From Clostridia bacterium (GTDB lineage Bacteria > Bacillota > Clostridia > Oscillospirales > CAG-272): 64,000 nt of DNA. The stretch spans positions 53,323 to 117,322 of the forward strand of contig JAFUPC010000079.1 in assembly GCA_017481495.1 (NCBI GenBank), read 5' to 3'. Position 1 is the first letter of the stretch. The number at the start of each line of letters is the position of its first letter. Of the stretch, positions 1 through 8,446 are shown piece after piece. Below the pieces are notes generated by a model. That model saw only the letters and a program-made list of their open reading frames with translations. It made no database searches and was not told the origin of the DNA. The translations under genes were made by a program, and so were the position numbers.

Positions 1-1
1 C

Positions 2-511
2 GCGGTGCGTGTGTATGCCGCAGGAGACTGCTGGCGCGTGGAGTTGTGGGCGGACACCGCGACGGCAGATGCGCCCGATGAGATCATTCTGTGCGACGGC
101 ACCGCTGTCTGTTACACCGACAACACAGAAAAAGAGACCGCTGTCTTCCCCGTCACGGAACGGTTCGACATGGCCTCCTTTGCAGGGATTCCCTCTGCCG
201 CATCCTACACGGACACGGCGGAAGCGCAGACAGTCTCCGCGTCCTGCACGGAGCTGGACGGAAAGGTCGTCTATTATGTGCGGTTCTATGTTCCGACCGC
301 AAACGGTGACAACGACGCCGACCGCATTATGCAGGAATACTGGATCTCCCCGACCGACGAGCTGGTTCTGCGGTGCCGCACCTATGAAGCTGCCCCCCAG
401 GATACAGATGCGCCGGTGGTGTATTCATGTATCCTCAAAGAGATGCGGGAGCTGACAGCGGCGGAGACGGAGACGTTGTTTGTTTTGGCAGAGGAGACGG
501 CGGGTGCGTGA
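2..511 (+). CDS. Hypothetical protein, 5' end outside window
   Basis: The frame is already open at the first complete codon of the window. The GTG at base 5 has no visible ribosome binding site, so this is most likely the C-terminal 169 residues of a longer protein. The visible part is acidic and rich in Thr, Ala and Tyr. It alternates short beta-like stretches (for example YYVRFYVP) and has no membrane segment or recognised motif. It reads like the C-terminal beta domain of an exported or lipid-anchored protein, but that is only an impression. The next gene converges on it and ends 5 bases away. Function not recognised. Confidence 0.55.
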   Translation, partial: AVRVYAAGDCWRVELWADTATADAPDEIILCDGTAVCYTDNTEKETAVFPVTERFDMASFAGIPSAASYTDTAEAQTVSASCTELDGKVVYYVRFYVPTANGDNDADRIMQEYWISPTDELVLRCRTYEAAPQDTDAPVVYSCILKEMRELTAAETETLFVLAEETAGA

Positions 512-516
512 CAGGT

Positions 517-1056
517 TCACCCCAACAGCAAATACCCGACAAGCAGCAGTCCGATGTCATCCTCTCCCCAACCATGCTCCCCGTCCTTTCTACGCTCCAT
601 ATGTCCTGACAATAACAGCACAGCGATCCCAAGCAGGAGAATCGTCTCCTCCTCATCGGAATTTTTCCCGAGAAGCAGGTCAAAAACGCCGTCCAGAAGA
701 TTGCCGCCGGACGATGATTCCGTTCCGGAAAACGGAGCGGATGCCGGAACGGTCGGTGATATGTTCCCGGTGCGTTCCCAAGGAACGGTTTCCGGTAAGC
801 CGGTTTCCGGCATTCCGGCGGAAGCGGGCATGAAAGTGTGTGTGGGAGATTCCTCCGCGTATCCCGTCGGCTCTTTCGCAGAAACCGGCGCAGCGGGGGC
901 AGGGGCAGGGACAGATGCACGCTCCTTTGCCGGGCGCGGGCGAAGCATTTCGCCGTGATATTCGCGCGGGATGAGAAGATCGTTCTGTGTCATATCACGC
1001 CCCCTTTGTCCCCGCTCACCACGCCCCTCACTGTGTCCGTAATTTCGTGTATACAT
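517..1056 (-). CDS. Unknown Pro/Ala-rich protein with two C-terminal hydrophobic stretches
   Basis: About 179 residues, starting at ATG 1056 behind a G-rich ribosome binding site. A GTG at 1065 and an ATG at 993 (MTQNDLL, also preceded by a G run) are alternatives. The N-terminal half is charged and low complexity, with Pro/Ala repeats (PAPAPAAPVSA). The C terminus holds two short Leu-rich stretches, ILLLGIAVLLLSG and IGLLLVGYLLLG, separated by a charged segment with Asp/Glu pairs. They could be short membrane hairpins. It is the last gene of a three-gene leftward cassette, 15 bases after its neighbour. No family is recognised; small acidic proteins with this kind of tail occur in other Clostridia. 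Confidence 0.6.
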   Translation of the reverse strand: MYTRNYGHSEGRGERGQRGRDMTQNDLLIPREYHGEMLRPRPAKERASVPAPAPAAPVSAKEPTGYAEESPTHTFMPASAGMPETGLPETVPWERTGNISPTVPASAPFSGTESSSGGNLLDGVFDLLLGKNSDEEETILLLGIAVLLLSGHMERRKDGEHGWGEDDIGLLLVGYLLLG

Positions 1057-1071
1057 ATCTTCCACCCCCCG

Positions 1072-1614
1072 TCAGACCGATTCCTCTTTTTTGGACGGCG
1101 CATCCGCACTTGTACGCAGAACCGCATCCGCAAGCTCTGCCAGCTGTAATAATTTCAGCATCCGGTCTACGCGCTCCCGTTTTTCTTCACTGAGATACGG
1201 TTTGAGCGCACACAGAAGTGCTGTGTGCTTTCCGCCGGGCGAGTGTGAACCGCCGTGCGGGTGCTGTTCGCCATGTGAATGAGAGTCACCGCTGTGTCCG
1301 CCGTTTTTGCCCGACAACGTCCGGAAAACCTCCTGCGCCGCACCGGCATCGCCCGACGTCCCTGTGTCCGCTGTGGTTTCTCCGCGAGCAGTTACGTCAC
1401 CGGACGCTCCGCCTCCGGAGTTTCCGCCTCCGGACAACATTCCCCCGGCAAGCCCATCGAGCAGTCCGGTTCCCGATAATGCTGATGCCATTTTCGCAAG
1501 GCGCGCCAGACTGTCGGGATCGGAAAGCACCTGATTCAGCTTCTCGCTGAGTGCCCCGGCATCCGGAACGGCATCCGGAAATCCCTGTCCCTGTTCTTTC
1601 GTTTCCTCATCCAT
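1072..1614 (-). CDS. Unknown protein with Gly-rich and His-rich linker
   Basis: 180 residues; ATG start with a good AAAGGA site 8 bases upstream. Three parts can be seen. Residues about 20-60 form a helical stretch (LSEKLNQVLSDPDSLARLAK). Residues about 60-130 are a low-complexity Gly/Ser/Thr linker that becomes His-rich, with seven histidines within about 25 residues. The C-terminal helical block (ALKPYLSEEKRERVDRML) looks like the conserved part of the protein. The His cluster could bind metal, which is inference. It sits 17 bases after the 83-residue gene upstream, and the three genes probably form one operon. Function not recognised. Confidence 0.65.
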   Translation of the reverse strand: MDEETKEQGQGFPDAVPDAGALSEKLNQVLSDPDSLARLAKMASALSGTGLLDGLAGGMLSGGGNSGGGASGDVTARGETTADTGTSGDAGAAQEVFRTLSGKNGGHSGDSHSHGEQHPHGGSHSPGGKHTALLCALKPYLSEEKRERVDRMLKLLQLAELADAVLRTSADAPSKKEESV

Positions 1615-1631
1615 TGCGTTAATCCTTTCTT

Positions 1632-1883
1632 TTATAAATTCTTCAATTGTTCCGCGATCGCCCGCAGCTGCTCCGGCGGGATCTGCGCAAGCATTTTTTC
1701 AATGTCTCGCTCCGACACGGACGATAGTTTTTTCCGCAGTTTCTCGGGATCCCGGCTGACGGCATCTGCCCGCCGCGCATCCATTCCGCCTGCCGCGGCG
1801 AGATTGTGGACTGCCTGTTTCAGCTGTTCATCGTTCAATGCGAGCACCGCATCACGGTTCTTTTCAAAGGATTTTTCCGGCAT
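1632..1883 (-). CDS. Small helical protein, first gene of unknown cassette
   Basis: 83 residues, ATG start with a GGAAAGG site. The sequence is almost entirely predicted amphipathic helix (LNDEQLKQAVHNLAAAGG, SVSERDIEKMLAQIPPEQL) with no signal peptide or membrane segment. The repeated alternation of Leu/Ala and charged residues suggests a small helical bundle or an oligomerisation protein. It is the promoter-proximal gene of the leftward cassette and diverges from the glycosidase at 1970. No known family is recognised. Confidence 0.65.
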   Translation of the reverse strand: MPEKSFEKNRDAVLALNDEQLKQAVHNLAAAGGMDARRADAVSRDPEKLRKKLSSVSERDIEKMLAQIPPEQLRAIAEQLKNL

Positions 1884-1955
1884 GGAAAATCACACCTTTC
1901 CTATGATTTATTCTCATTATATGCGGCACCGCCGCAAAAAGTACCGACCCAGATC

Positions 1956-1962
1956 AGGAGGT
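1956..1962 (+). promoter_or_regulatory. Strong Shine-Dalgarno for the GH106-like gene
   Basis: AGGAGGT, 7 bases before the ATG at 1970, fixes the start of the glycosidase. A small GCGGCACCGCCGC inverted repeat lies just upstream. Confidence 0.8.
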
Positions 1963-1969
1963 AACCTTT

Positions 1970-4417
1970 ATGCAGTATCTGAATCCAGCTCTCTCCCATC
2001 AGCCTGTTTATACCTGGCTGTGGAACGGTGTCGTCACCGAAGACGGCATCCGACGGCGCATCGACGATATGTATGACGCCGGCATCCGCGGCTTTTACAT
2101 CATCGCGGAACCGCGCAATTTCCGCCCGACCGCGCGTGCGACCAGTCTTGCACCGTCGTATCTGACGGACGAATATCTTTCCCGCCTTGCATTTGCCCAT
2201 GCGTATGCAAAGGAAAAAGGAATGCACACCTGGCTCTACAACGAGGGCGGTTTCCCGTCCGGTATGGCGGCAGGCAAGGTTCCGGAGGTCAATCCCGAAC
2301 TGCACAAAAAAGGCATCCGCCGCCTGGAGCTGCATCTCCGCCCGGGACAGGTCTACCATGCAAAGCCGGAGGTCGTTTCCGCGTTCCGCACGGACGGATG
2401 GGTGCGCATCCGGGACGGATTTACCGCTGTGGAACCCGTCACCGTGGCCGAATTCCGCTGTGTCGATGCACGACGGCTGGGGGACAACATCATTTCCTCC
2501 GACATCGCTGACCCGCGCACAACACCGCTGTTTCTGTCCCTGACCCACGATGCCATCGACCGCGCCCTGCCCGGTGTGATGGGAAACGACGTTTCCTATA
2601 TGTTCGACGACGAGTCGCAGATGGGCACCTGGACGCCGCTTCTGCCCGAAAAATTCCTTGAAAAATACGGATACGACATCGGAGACTATATGCCGTATCT
2701 GTTCGGCGGAAAGCCGTATGACACGGAAGAATCCATCCGCGCCCGCATCGACTACGAAATGCTGTGCGGCGACCTTGTAACCGAAAACTATTTCCGCGCA
2801 ATGCAGTCCTGGTGCCATGCGCACAACATGAAATCCGTCGGTCATCTCGACCTTGACCATCTCTCTGACGGCTTTGTCCGCAAGCATTACGGCAACGTGA
2901 TGGCAATGCTCCGCGCCTTTGACGTGCCGGGCATCGACGTCATCTGGAGCCAGATCACCTATCCGGACGAAAACGGGAATGCCATGCCCGAGGGCTGTCC
3001 GTTCTATCCGCGCATTGCCGCATCCGCCGCACACCAGAACGGCACAGACGTGACCCTTTCCGAGAGCTTTGCCGTCTACGGTTCCCACGTCACACCGGAC
3101 GAAATGCGGTACGCCGTCGGCTATCAGGCGGTGCGCGGCATCTCGGCATTCAACTTCATGGTCATGTCCTACGACAAGGAGGACACCCTGCCCCTGCAGT
3201 ACCGTCCCAATTTTATTCCCGAATACCCCGGCATGGATATGCTGTCAGAAATCAACAACTACACCGCGCGCCTGTGCGAGCTTCTGCAGTCCGGCCGTGC
3301 GCACACGGAAACGGCACTGTATTACCCCATCCGCACCTTAAACGCCATGGCGGCGGACAAGGAAGCGGCGGATGCCGCGAGGGCGGAATTTGAACGCATC
3401 GGACGGATGCTGGAGGTCTCCGGCATCACCTTTGACGTCATTGATGAGGATTTCGTACGCGCATCGGACATCCGGGACAGGATGCTGTGCGGCGAGCACG
3501 TTTCCTACCGTAATGTTTACACTGTCCCCGGAAAATACGAGCCAGCCGACGTGACGGATAAGCTTGCTGCGCTCCCCGCCGATGCACAACCGGAGGCAGA
3601 TGGGATTCCGCAAGGCATCCTTGTGCGCCGCATGGACCGCACCGATGGTGATACACTGTATCTGTTCTTCTGCGAAAGCACGGAATCCCACACATTCCGC
3701 CCGGTGTTCCGCGACACCCGCACGCCCTGCCGCCTCTCCCTTGACGACGGACGGCTGTACGGCATTTCCTCCCAGACACAGAACGGTAAAACGACCCTTT
3801 CCCTGTCGCTTTCCCGCGGGGAATGCGCGGTCATCCTGTTCTCCGACACCGCGTATGAGACCGAAGCAAAGTCGGCACTCGGTGACGGTGTTCCGCTCGC
3901 AGAATTTTCCGCCCGCACGGTGCGCGAGGTCTATCTCGACGGCGACGGTCTGCACGCTTTTCTGCCCACGGCGGACTTTACGCACTGCGTGATTAGTGCG
4001 GGCGCTCTTGGTGCGTGGGACGGCACATTCTCCGGCGAGTGGGACTACCGCATGACCGTTCCGTATGATATGCCGCTGGGCGCGGTGCTGGATCTTGGTG
4101 AGGTGCGGTATCATGCGCGTATTTCGCTGAATGGCACGCCCACAGCCGAGAAGACCTTCCCGCCGTACCGCGTTTCCCTGCCTGCACTGAAAGCGGGCGA
4201 CGTTCTGACCGTCCGTGTTGCCAACACCGCCGCGAACGCCTGCGCCAACACCGACTTCTTTGACAAAAACTCCCCCGCCTGGGTCGGCTCCTATCACGCC
4301 GCGATGAAACTGAAAGAAGAAAAAATGCCCGGCGGCGGTCTGCTCGGGCCGGTCGTGCTGTATCCCGTTGTCGATACAAAGACCGGGGAGCGCATCTGCG
4401 AAAACTGTATGGACTGA
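1970..4417 (+). CDS. GH106-like glycoside hydrolase (putative alpha-L-rhamnosidase)
   Basis: 815 residues with no signal peptide, so probably cytoplasmic. The N terminus (PVYTWLWNGVVTEDGIRRRI, then DAGIRGFYI) matches the opening of GH106-type rhamnosidases, where a WxWNG-like motif and a 'middle of the barrel' start are typical. FDDES around residues 213-217 lies where that family has an acidic catalytic cluster; E215 is a candidate catalytic residue. The last about 150 residues (GEWDYRMTVPYDMPLGAVLDLG, continuing to NGTPTAEKTFPPY) look like a jelly-roll sugar-binding domain. A start-to-start link with fucosidase, rhamnosidase and rhamnulokinase genes elsewhere in the window supports deoxy-sugar glycans as substrate. 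Exact linkage specificity cannot be read from the sequence. Confidence 0.75.
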   Translation: MQYLNPALSHQPVYTWLWNGVVTEDGIRRRIDDMYDAGIRGFYIIAEPRNFRPTARATSLAPSYLTDEYLSRLAFAHAYAKEKGMHTWLYNEGGFPSGMAAGKVPEVNPELHKKGIRRLELHLRPGQVYHAKPEVVSAFRTDGWVRIRDGFTAVEPVTVAEFRCVDARRLGDNIISSDIADPRTTPLFLSLTHDAIDRALPGVMGNDVSYMFDDESQMGTWTPLLPEKFLEKYGYDIGDYMPYLFGGKPYDTEESIRARIDYEMLCGDLVTENYFRAMQSWCHAHNMKSVGHLDLDHLSDGFVRKHYGNVMAMLRAFDVPGIDVIWSQITYPDENGNAMPEGCPFYPRIAASAAHQNGTDVTLSESFAVYGSHVTPDEMRYAVGYQAVRGISAFNFMVMSYDKEDTLPLQYRPNFIPEYPGMDMLSEINNYTARLCELLQSGRAHTETALYYPIRTLNAMAADKEAADAARAEFERIGRMLEVSGITFDVIDEDFVRASDIRDRMLCGEHVSYRNVYTVPGKYEPADVTDKLAALPADAQPEADGIPQGILVRRMDRTDGDTLYLFFCESTESHTFRPVFRDTRTPCRLSLDDGRLYGISSQTQNGKTTLSLSLSRGECAVILFSDTAYETEAKSALGDGVPLAEFSARTVREVYLDGDGLHAFLPTADFTHCVISAGALGAWDGTFSGEWDYRMTVPYDMPLGAVLDLGEVRYHARISLNGTPTAEKTFPPYRVSLPALKAGDVLTVRVANTAANACANTDFFDKNSPAWVGSYHAAMKLKEEKMPGGGLLGPVVLYPVVDTKTGERICENCMD

Positions 4418-4451
4418 AACACCATCTTCCGAAGGAAAGGAATCATAAATC

Positions 4452-4931
4452 ATGAAATCATTACTGGAATTACTCGAAAACGATGCCACCCTGACGGCGG
4501 AACAGCTTGCCGTGATGATCGGCGGCGATGCGGAGGAGATCAAAGCGCTCATCCGCGGTTATGAAAAGGACGGTGTCATTGTCGGTTATAAAACGCTCAT
4601 CGACTGGGACAAGACCGACCGCACGATGGTTTCCGCCATCATCGAACTGAAAGTGGAACCGCAGATCGACCGCGGCTTTGACGAAATTGCGGAGCGCATC
4701 TGCAATTATCCCGAGGTGCAGTCCGTTTACCTGATGTCCGGCGGATTTGACATTCTCGTCATGATCGAGGGCGCAACGCTGAAAGAGGTCGCGTTCTTTG
4801 TCGCCGAGAAGCTGTCCACGATGGAGGGCATCACCGGCACGGCGACCCATTTCGTCCTGCGCAAGTACAAGGACAAAAATACCATCTATTCCACCGAAAA
4901 GGTCGATGAGAGAGGAATCTGCGAGCTGTGA
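4452..4931 (+). CDS. Lrp/AsnC family transcriptional regulator
   Basis: 159 residues with a GGAAAGGAA ribosome site. An N-terminal winged helix-turn-helix (LLELLENDATLTAEQLAVMI, through residue about 60) is followed by a RAM ligand-binding domain (VSAIIELKV, then VQSVYLMSGGFDILVMIEG). This is the normal Lrp layout. Its stop overlaps the start of the aminotransferase by one base (TGATG), so the two are translationally coupled and it probably controls that operon in response to an amino acid. The HTH is slightly acidic compared with E. coli Lrp. The ligand is unknown. Confidence 0.88.
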   Translation: MKSLLELLENDATLTAEQLAVMIGGDAEEIKALIRGYEKDGVIVGYKTLIDWDKTDRTMVSAIIELKVEPQIDRGFDEIAERICNYPEVQSVYLMSGGFDILVMIEGATLKEVAFFVAEKLSTMEGITGTATHFVLRKYKDKNTIYSTEKVDERGICEL

Positions 4932-6130
4932 TGAACTACGAATCCATACTGTCAAAGACGATCCAGGAGACGAAACCCTCCGGTCTCCGGAAATTCTTTG
5001 ACTTAATGAACGAGGTGGAGGGCGTCGTTGCGCTGACGGTCGGACAGCCGGACTTTGTCACGCCGTGGCACATCCGCGAAGCCGGCATCAAATCGCTCGA
5101 ACAGGGCAAGACCTACTACACCTCCAATGCGGGCTTAACGGAGCTTCGCCGCGAGATCGCATCGTATCTTTCCCGCCGGTTTGATTTGTCGTATGAACCG
5201 CAGGAGGAGATCATCGTCACCGTCGGCGGCAGTGAAGCCATCGACGTTGCGCTGCGCACGCTCATCAACCCCGGTGACGAGGTCATCGTGCCGGAGCCGT
5301 CGTTTGTCTGCTACGGGCCGCTTGCACGGCTTGCGGGCGGGGTTCCCGTTTCTCTGGAAACGAAAGCGGAGGACTGCTTCAAGCTGACCCCCGATGCCCT
5401 GCGTGCGGCAATCACCGAAAAGACCAAGGTGCTCGTCCTCCCCTACCCGAACAATCCGACGGGTGCGATCATGACAAAAGAAGAAATGGAAGCCATCGCC
5501 GAGGTTCTGCGCGGCACGGACATCATGGTGCTGTCCGATGAAATTTACGCCGAGTTGACCTACGGCAGAAAGCACGTTTCCTTTGCCTCGCTTCCCGATA
5601 TGTGGGAACGCACAGTGCTCGTCAGCGGCTTTTCCAAGGCATACGCGATGACCGGCTGGCGGCTCGGCTACATCTGCGCGCCCGCACCCGTTGCCCGTCA
5701 GATGTACAAAATTCACCAGTACGGCATCATGTGCGCACCGACGACCTCCCAGTTTGCGGCGGTGGAAGCCATGCGCAACGGGGACGAAGATGTTGCCTAC
5801 ATGACCGCCGAATACAACCGCCGCCGCACGCTCATCGTGCAGGGTCTGCGCGCTGTGGGACTGGAATGCTTTGAGCCGGAGGGCGCGTTCTATGTCTTCC
5901 CGAACATCGGCAAATTCGGTCTGTCCTCCGAGGAATTTTGTGAACGGCTTCTCTACGAACACAAGGTCGCCATCGTTCCCGGCACGGCGTTCGGTGCGTG
6001 CGGCGAGGGCTTTGCGCGCATTTCCTACGCCTATTCCGTCAAGCATATTCTGGAAGCGCTGGAACACATCGCGGACTTCGTGGAAGTGCTGAAAAAAGAG
6101 GGCCGCTGTCCCGGCGAGACCCACTTATGA
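4931..6130 (+). CDS. PLP-dependent aminotransferase, class I/II
   Basis: 399 residues. ATG 4931 shares its A with the TGA of the regulator. This is a fold-type I aminotransferase: YYTSNAGLTELRREI near residue 60, PNNPTGA near residue 175, and the PLP-lysine motif SGFSKAYAMTGWRLGY near residues 233-248. It is closest in style to aspartate/aromatic-type aminotransferases of the subfamily used for Asp, Phe or Tyr. The substrate is not determined by what I can see. It acts in the cytoplasm and is co-expressed with an Lrp regulator and a DUF362 ferredoxin protein. The next gene starts inside its stop codon (ATGA). Confidence 0.9.
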   Translation: MNYESILSKTIQETKPSGLRKFFDLMNEVEGVVALTVGQPDFVTPWHIREAGIKSLEQGKTYYTSNAGLTELRREIASYLSRRFDLSYEPQEEIIVTVGGSEAIDVALRTLINPGDEVIVPEPSFVCYGPLARLAGGVPVSLETKAEDCFKLTPDALRAAITEKTKVLVLPYPNNPTGAIMTKEEMEAIAEVLRGTDIMVLSDEIYAELTYGRKHVSFASLPDMWERTVLVSGFSKAYAMTGWRLGYICAPAPVARQMYKIHQYGIMCAPTTSQFAAVEAMRNGDEDVAYMTAEYNRRRTLIVQGLRAVGLECFEPEGAFYVFPNIGKFGLSSEEFCERLLYEHKVAIVPGTAFGACGEGFARISYAYSVKHILEALEHIADFVEVLKKEGRCPGETHL

Positions 6131-7329
6131 CCGGCATTTCCTTTGACCCGACCGCCCCGGTCTTCGTCCGCCGCTGTCCGTCCTACGACACACCGGAGCT
6201 GATGTCCGCTGTTTCCGACGCGCTTGCCGCCATCGGCATGAAAAAAGACGATTTCCGTGGGAAAACCGTCGTCATCAAGCCGAATCTCGTCATGAAAAAG
6301 CCGTCCGAGGCCGCCGCAACGACCCATCCCGCGGTACTCGATGCCCTGCTTTCCTATCTGGACAACTGTGACACAAAACAGGTTCTCATCGCCGAGAGCA
6401 TGGGCGGACCGTACACGGAAAGCGCCCTGCGCGCGGTTTATGAGGTTTGCGGCATCGCGGAGGTCGTTTCCCACCACAATGCGGCCTTGAATTTCGACAC
6501 CACCGCCGGCACACTTCCCGCACCGGACGGAGAAGCGTCAAAGATGTTCGACATCATCACGCCCGTCATGGAGGCGGACGTTCTCATCAACCTGTGCAAG
6601 CTGAAAAGCCATTCCCTGACCCGCATGAGCGGCGCGATCAAGAACACGTTCGGCACGATTCCGGGACTTGTCAAATTTGAATACCACGCGCGGTTTTCCG
6701 ATTACACGGACTTCAACCGGATGCTCGTTGACCTGTCGGCTGTGCTTCATGCGCGGTGCGTGATGCTGGATCTGTGCGACGCCATCGTCGGCATGGAGGG
6801 CAACGGTCCGACCGGCGGCACGCCCAGACAGATCGGCTGTCTTCTCGCCTCCCGCAATCCGTTTGCGCTCGATACCCTGGCATCCGCCCTGCTCTCCTGT
6901 GAGCACGAGGTGCCGATGATTACCGAAGCCGCCCGGCGCGGATACTGTCCGGTGGATGCGGATAAAGTGAATGCCGTCGGCGACGGCTGGCGGGAACTGA
7001 TCTTATCCGATTTTGCGCCGCCGGAAACGGCGCACACGGGGCGCAATCCGCTTCACTGGCTTCCGAACCTGTTCGGCGGAAAGCTCTACCGTTGGTTCTC
7101 ACCGCACCCTGTCATCCGTACATTGAGTTGTGTCGGCTGCGGCGAATGCGCGCGCTCCTGTCCCGTTCACACGATCGAACTGACGAAAAACAAGGACGGC
7201 AAAAAGAAAGCGCATATCAAGCCCGATGCGTGCATCCGCTGCTTCTGCTGTCAGGAGCTGTGTCCGTACAACAGTGTGGATATCAAGAAGAATCCGCTGA
7301 TGAAGCTGATTGCGAGGATGGGGTTGTAA
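6127..7329 (+). CDS. DUF362 domain protein with C-terminal 2x[4Fe-4S] ferredoxin
   Basis: 400 residues from the ATG in the ATGA overlap with the aminotransferase. The N-terminal 300 residues are the DUF362 domain (VVIKPNLVMKKP, LINLCKLKSHSLTRMSGAIKN). The C terminus has two cluster motifs, CVGCGECARSCP at about residue 335 and CIRCFCCQELCP at about residue 369, enough for two [4Fe-4S] clusters. Proteins of this type occur widely in anaerobes but their reaction is unknown; an electron-transfer or redox-enzyme role is inferred. The tight coupling to an aminotransferase suggests a joint pathway step. Confidence 0.88.
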   Translation: MTGISFDPTAPVFVRRCPSYDTPELMSAVSDALAAIGMKKDDFRGKTVVIKPNLVMKKPSEAAATTHPAVLDALLSYLDNCDTKQVLIAESMGGPYTESALRAVYEVCGIAEVVSHHNAALNFDTTAGTLPAPDGEASKMFDIITPVMEADVLINLCKLKSHSLTRMSGAIKNTFGTIPGLVKFEYHARFSDYTDFNRMLVDLSAVLHARCVMLDLCDAIVGMEGNGPTGGTPRQIGCLLASRNPFALDTLASALLSCEHEVPMITEAARRGYCPVDADKVNAVGDGWRELILSDFAPPETAHTGRNPLHWLPNLFGGKLYRWFSPHPVIRTLSCVGCGECARSCPVHTIELTKNKDGKKKAHIKPDACIRCFCCQELCPYNSVDIKKNPLMKLIARMGL

Positions 7330-7488
7330 TAGAAAAGGGTTTGCGTTTAATTAAATTGGAATTTTCATTGGTAAGGATGCAAACGATAAGATTCGCACAA
7401 TAAACCTTCCCTCTTGCACGAACCGTTAACTCTGCTTTCTCGTGAAAGTAAAGCCCCAACATCATCACCCCCAAAGGAGATCCCCCCC
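7330..7488. other. Intergenic spacer with diverged repeat
   Basis: AT-rich spacer upstream of ispE. Bases about 7360-7382 (GGAATTTTCATTGGTAAGGA and flanks) resemble the reverse complement of 9584-9607, so it holds one copy of a short dispersed repeat. I see no convincing sigma-A promoter here. Confidence 0.4.
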
Positions 7489-8361
7489 ATGACAACCGAA
7501 CTCACCGTCCGCGCGCCCGCGAAAATCAACCTCTACCTTGCCGTGACCGGCAAAGAGGACAACGGGTATCACACCGTGGAAACGGTCATGCAGGCAATTT
7601 CGCTGTATGACTGTGTAAATATCACCCGCGCGGATGACGGAGATGCACCCATTATCCTCACCTGTGATGTGCCGGCGGTGCCGTGCGGGGAGGACAACCT
7701 TGCGTGGCGGGCGGCGGAGGTGTTTTTTGCGGAAAGCGGAATGCGGTTTCCCGTGCGCATCCACATCAAAAAGCACATTCCCATCGCTGGCGGTCTTGCG
7801 GGCGGAAGCACGGATGCGGCGGCGGTTCTGTGCGCGCTCAACCGTCTTGCGGGAGAACCGCTGTCCCGCGAGACCCTCCTGTCCGCCGGTGCAAAGCTCG
7901 GCATGGACGTGCCGTTCTGCGTGCTGTCGTGTCTCGGTGTCACCGCCGCGCTCGGACTGCATTACGGGGAAATCATGTTTCCCTGCAAACCGCTTGTGGG
8001 CATGACCGTCGTTGTCGCCTCCTCCGGGGAAAGCGTTTCCACGCCGTGGGCATACAAGCGGATGGATGCCGTACCGCTCGCCGCACCCGGTTACGCGCCG
8101 CTTCTGGGGGCGCTGGATGCGGGGGACACCGATGGGGTACTTTCGACCATGTATAATGCGTTTGAGGAAGTCATTCTTCCCCTGTGTCCGAGTGCGGCAC
8201 AGTGCCGGGAGATCCTGCTATCCTCCCGCGCGGATGCGGTCATGATGTCCGGCAGCGGGCCGACGGTGATCGCATTGTATCACGAGGAAAACGCCGCACA
8301 TATTGCCGCGCAGGAATTGCAGAAAGCGGGATTTTCGGCGGCGGTGTGTGAGACGATTTGA
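7489..8361 (+). CDS. ispE: 4-diphosphocytidyl-2-C-methyl-D-erythritol kinase
   Basis: 290 residues. The start at 7489 follows AAAGGAGA by about 8 bases. It is a GHMP kinase: the N-terminal motif APAKINLYLAV, the ATP loop PIAGGLAGGSTDAA near residues 98-111, and the C-terminal MMSGSGPTVIALY motif are all present. It phosphorylates CDP-methylerythritol in the non-mevalonate (MEP) isoprenoid pathway in the cytoplasm. The other MEP genes ispD and ispF are elsewhere in this window, each apparently with its own promoter. It is followed by a terminator and converges on dapA. Confidence 0.95.
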   Translation: MTTELTVRAPAKINLYLAVTGKEDNGYHTVETVMQAISLYDCVNITRADDGDAPIILTCDVPAVPCGEDNLAWRAAEVFFAESGMRFPVRIHIKKHIPIAGGLAGGSTDAAAVLCALNRLAGEPLSRETLLSAGAKLGMDVPFCVLSCLGVTAALGLHYGEIMFPCKPLVGMTVVVASSGESVSTPWAYKRMDAVPLAAPGYAPLLGALDAGDTDGVLSTMYNAFEEVILPLCPSAAQCREILLSSRADAVMMSGSGPTVIALYHEENAAHIAAQELQKAGFSAAVCETI

Positions 8362-8398
8362 GGAGTGCTCTTTACAAATTACAAAATCATAAAAACAT

Positions 8399-8446
8399 AA
8401 GATTGCCGTAATGCCCTCTCCAAAGGACACCCGGCAATCTTTTTTC
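8399..8446 (+). terminator. Rho-independent terminator after ispE
   Basis: AAGATTGCCG (8399-8408) pairs with CGGCAATCTT (8432-8441), followed by a T run. It touches the stop codon of dapA on the other strand and may work weakly in both directions. Confidence 0.8.

Noticed and set aside
1901..3088. Open frame antisense to the GH106-like gene
   Set aside because: Runs through the promoter side of the 83-residue gene and shows no family motif.
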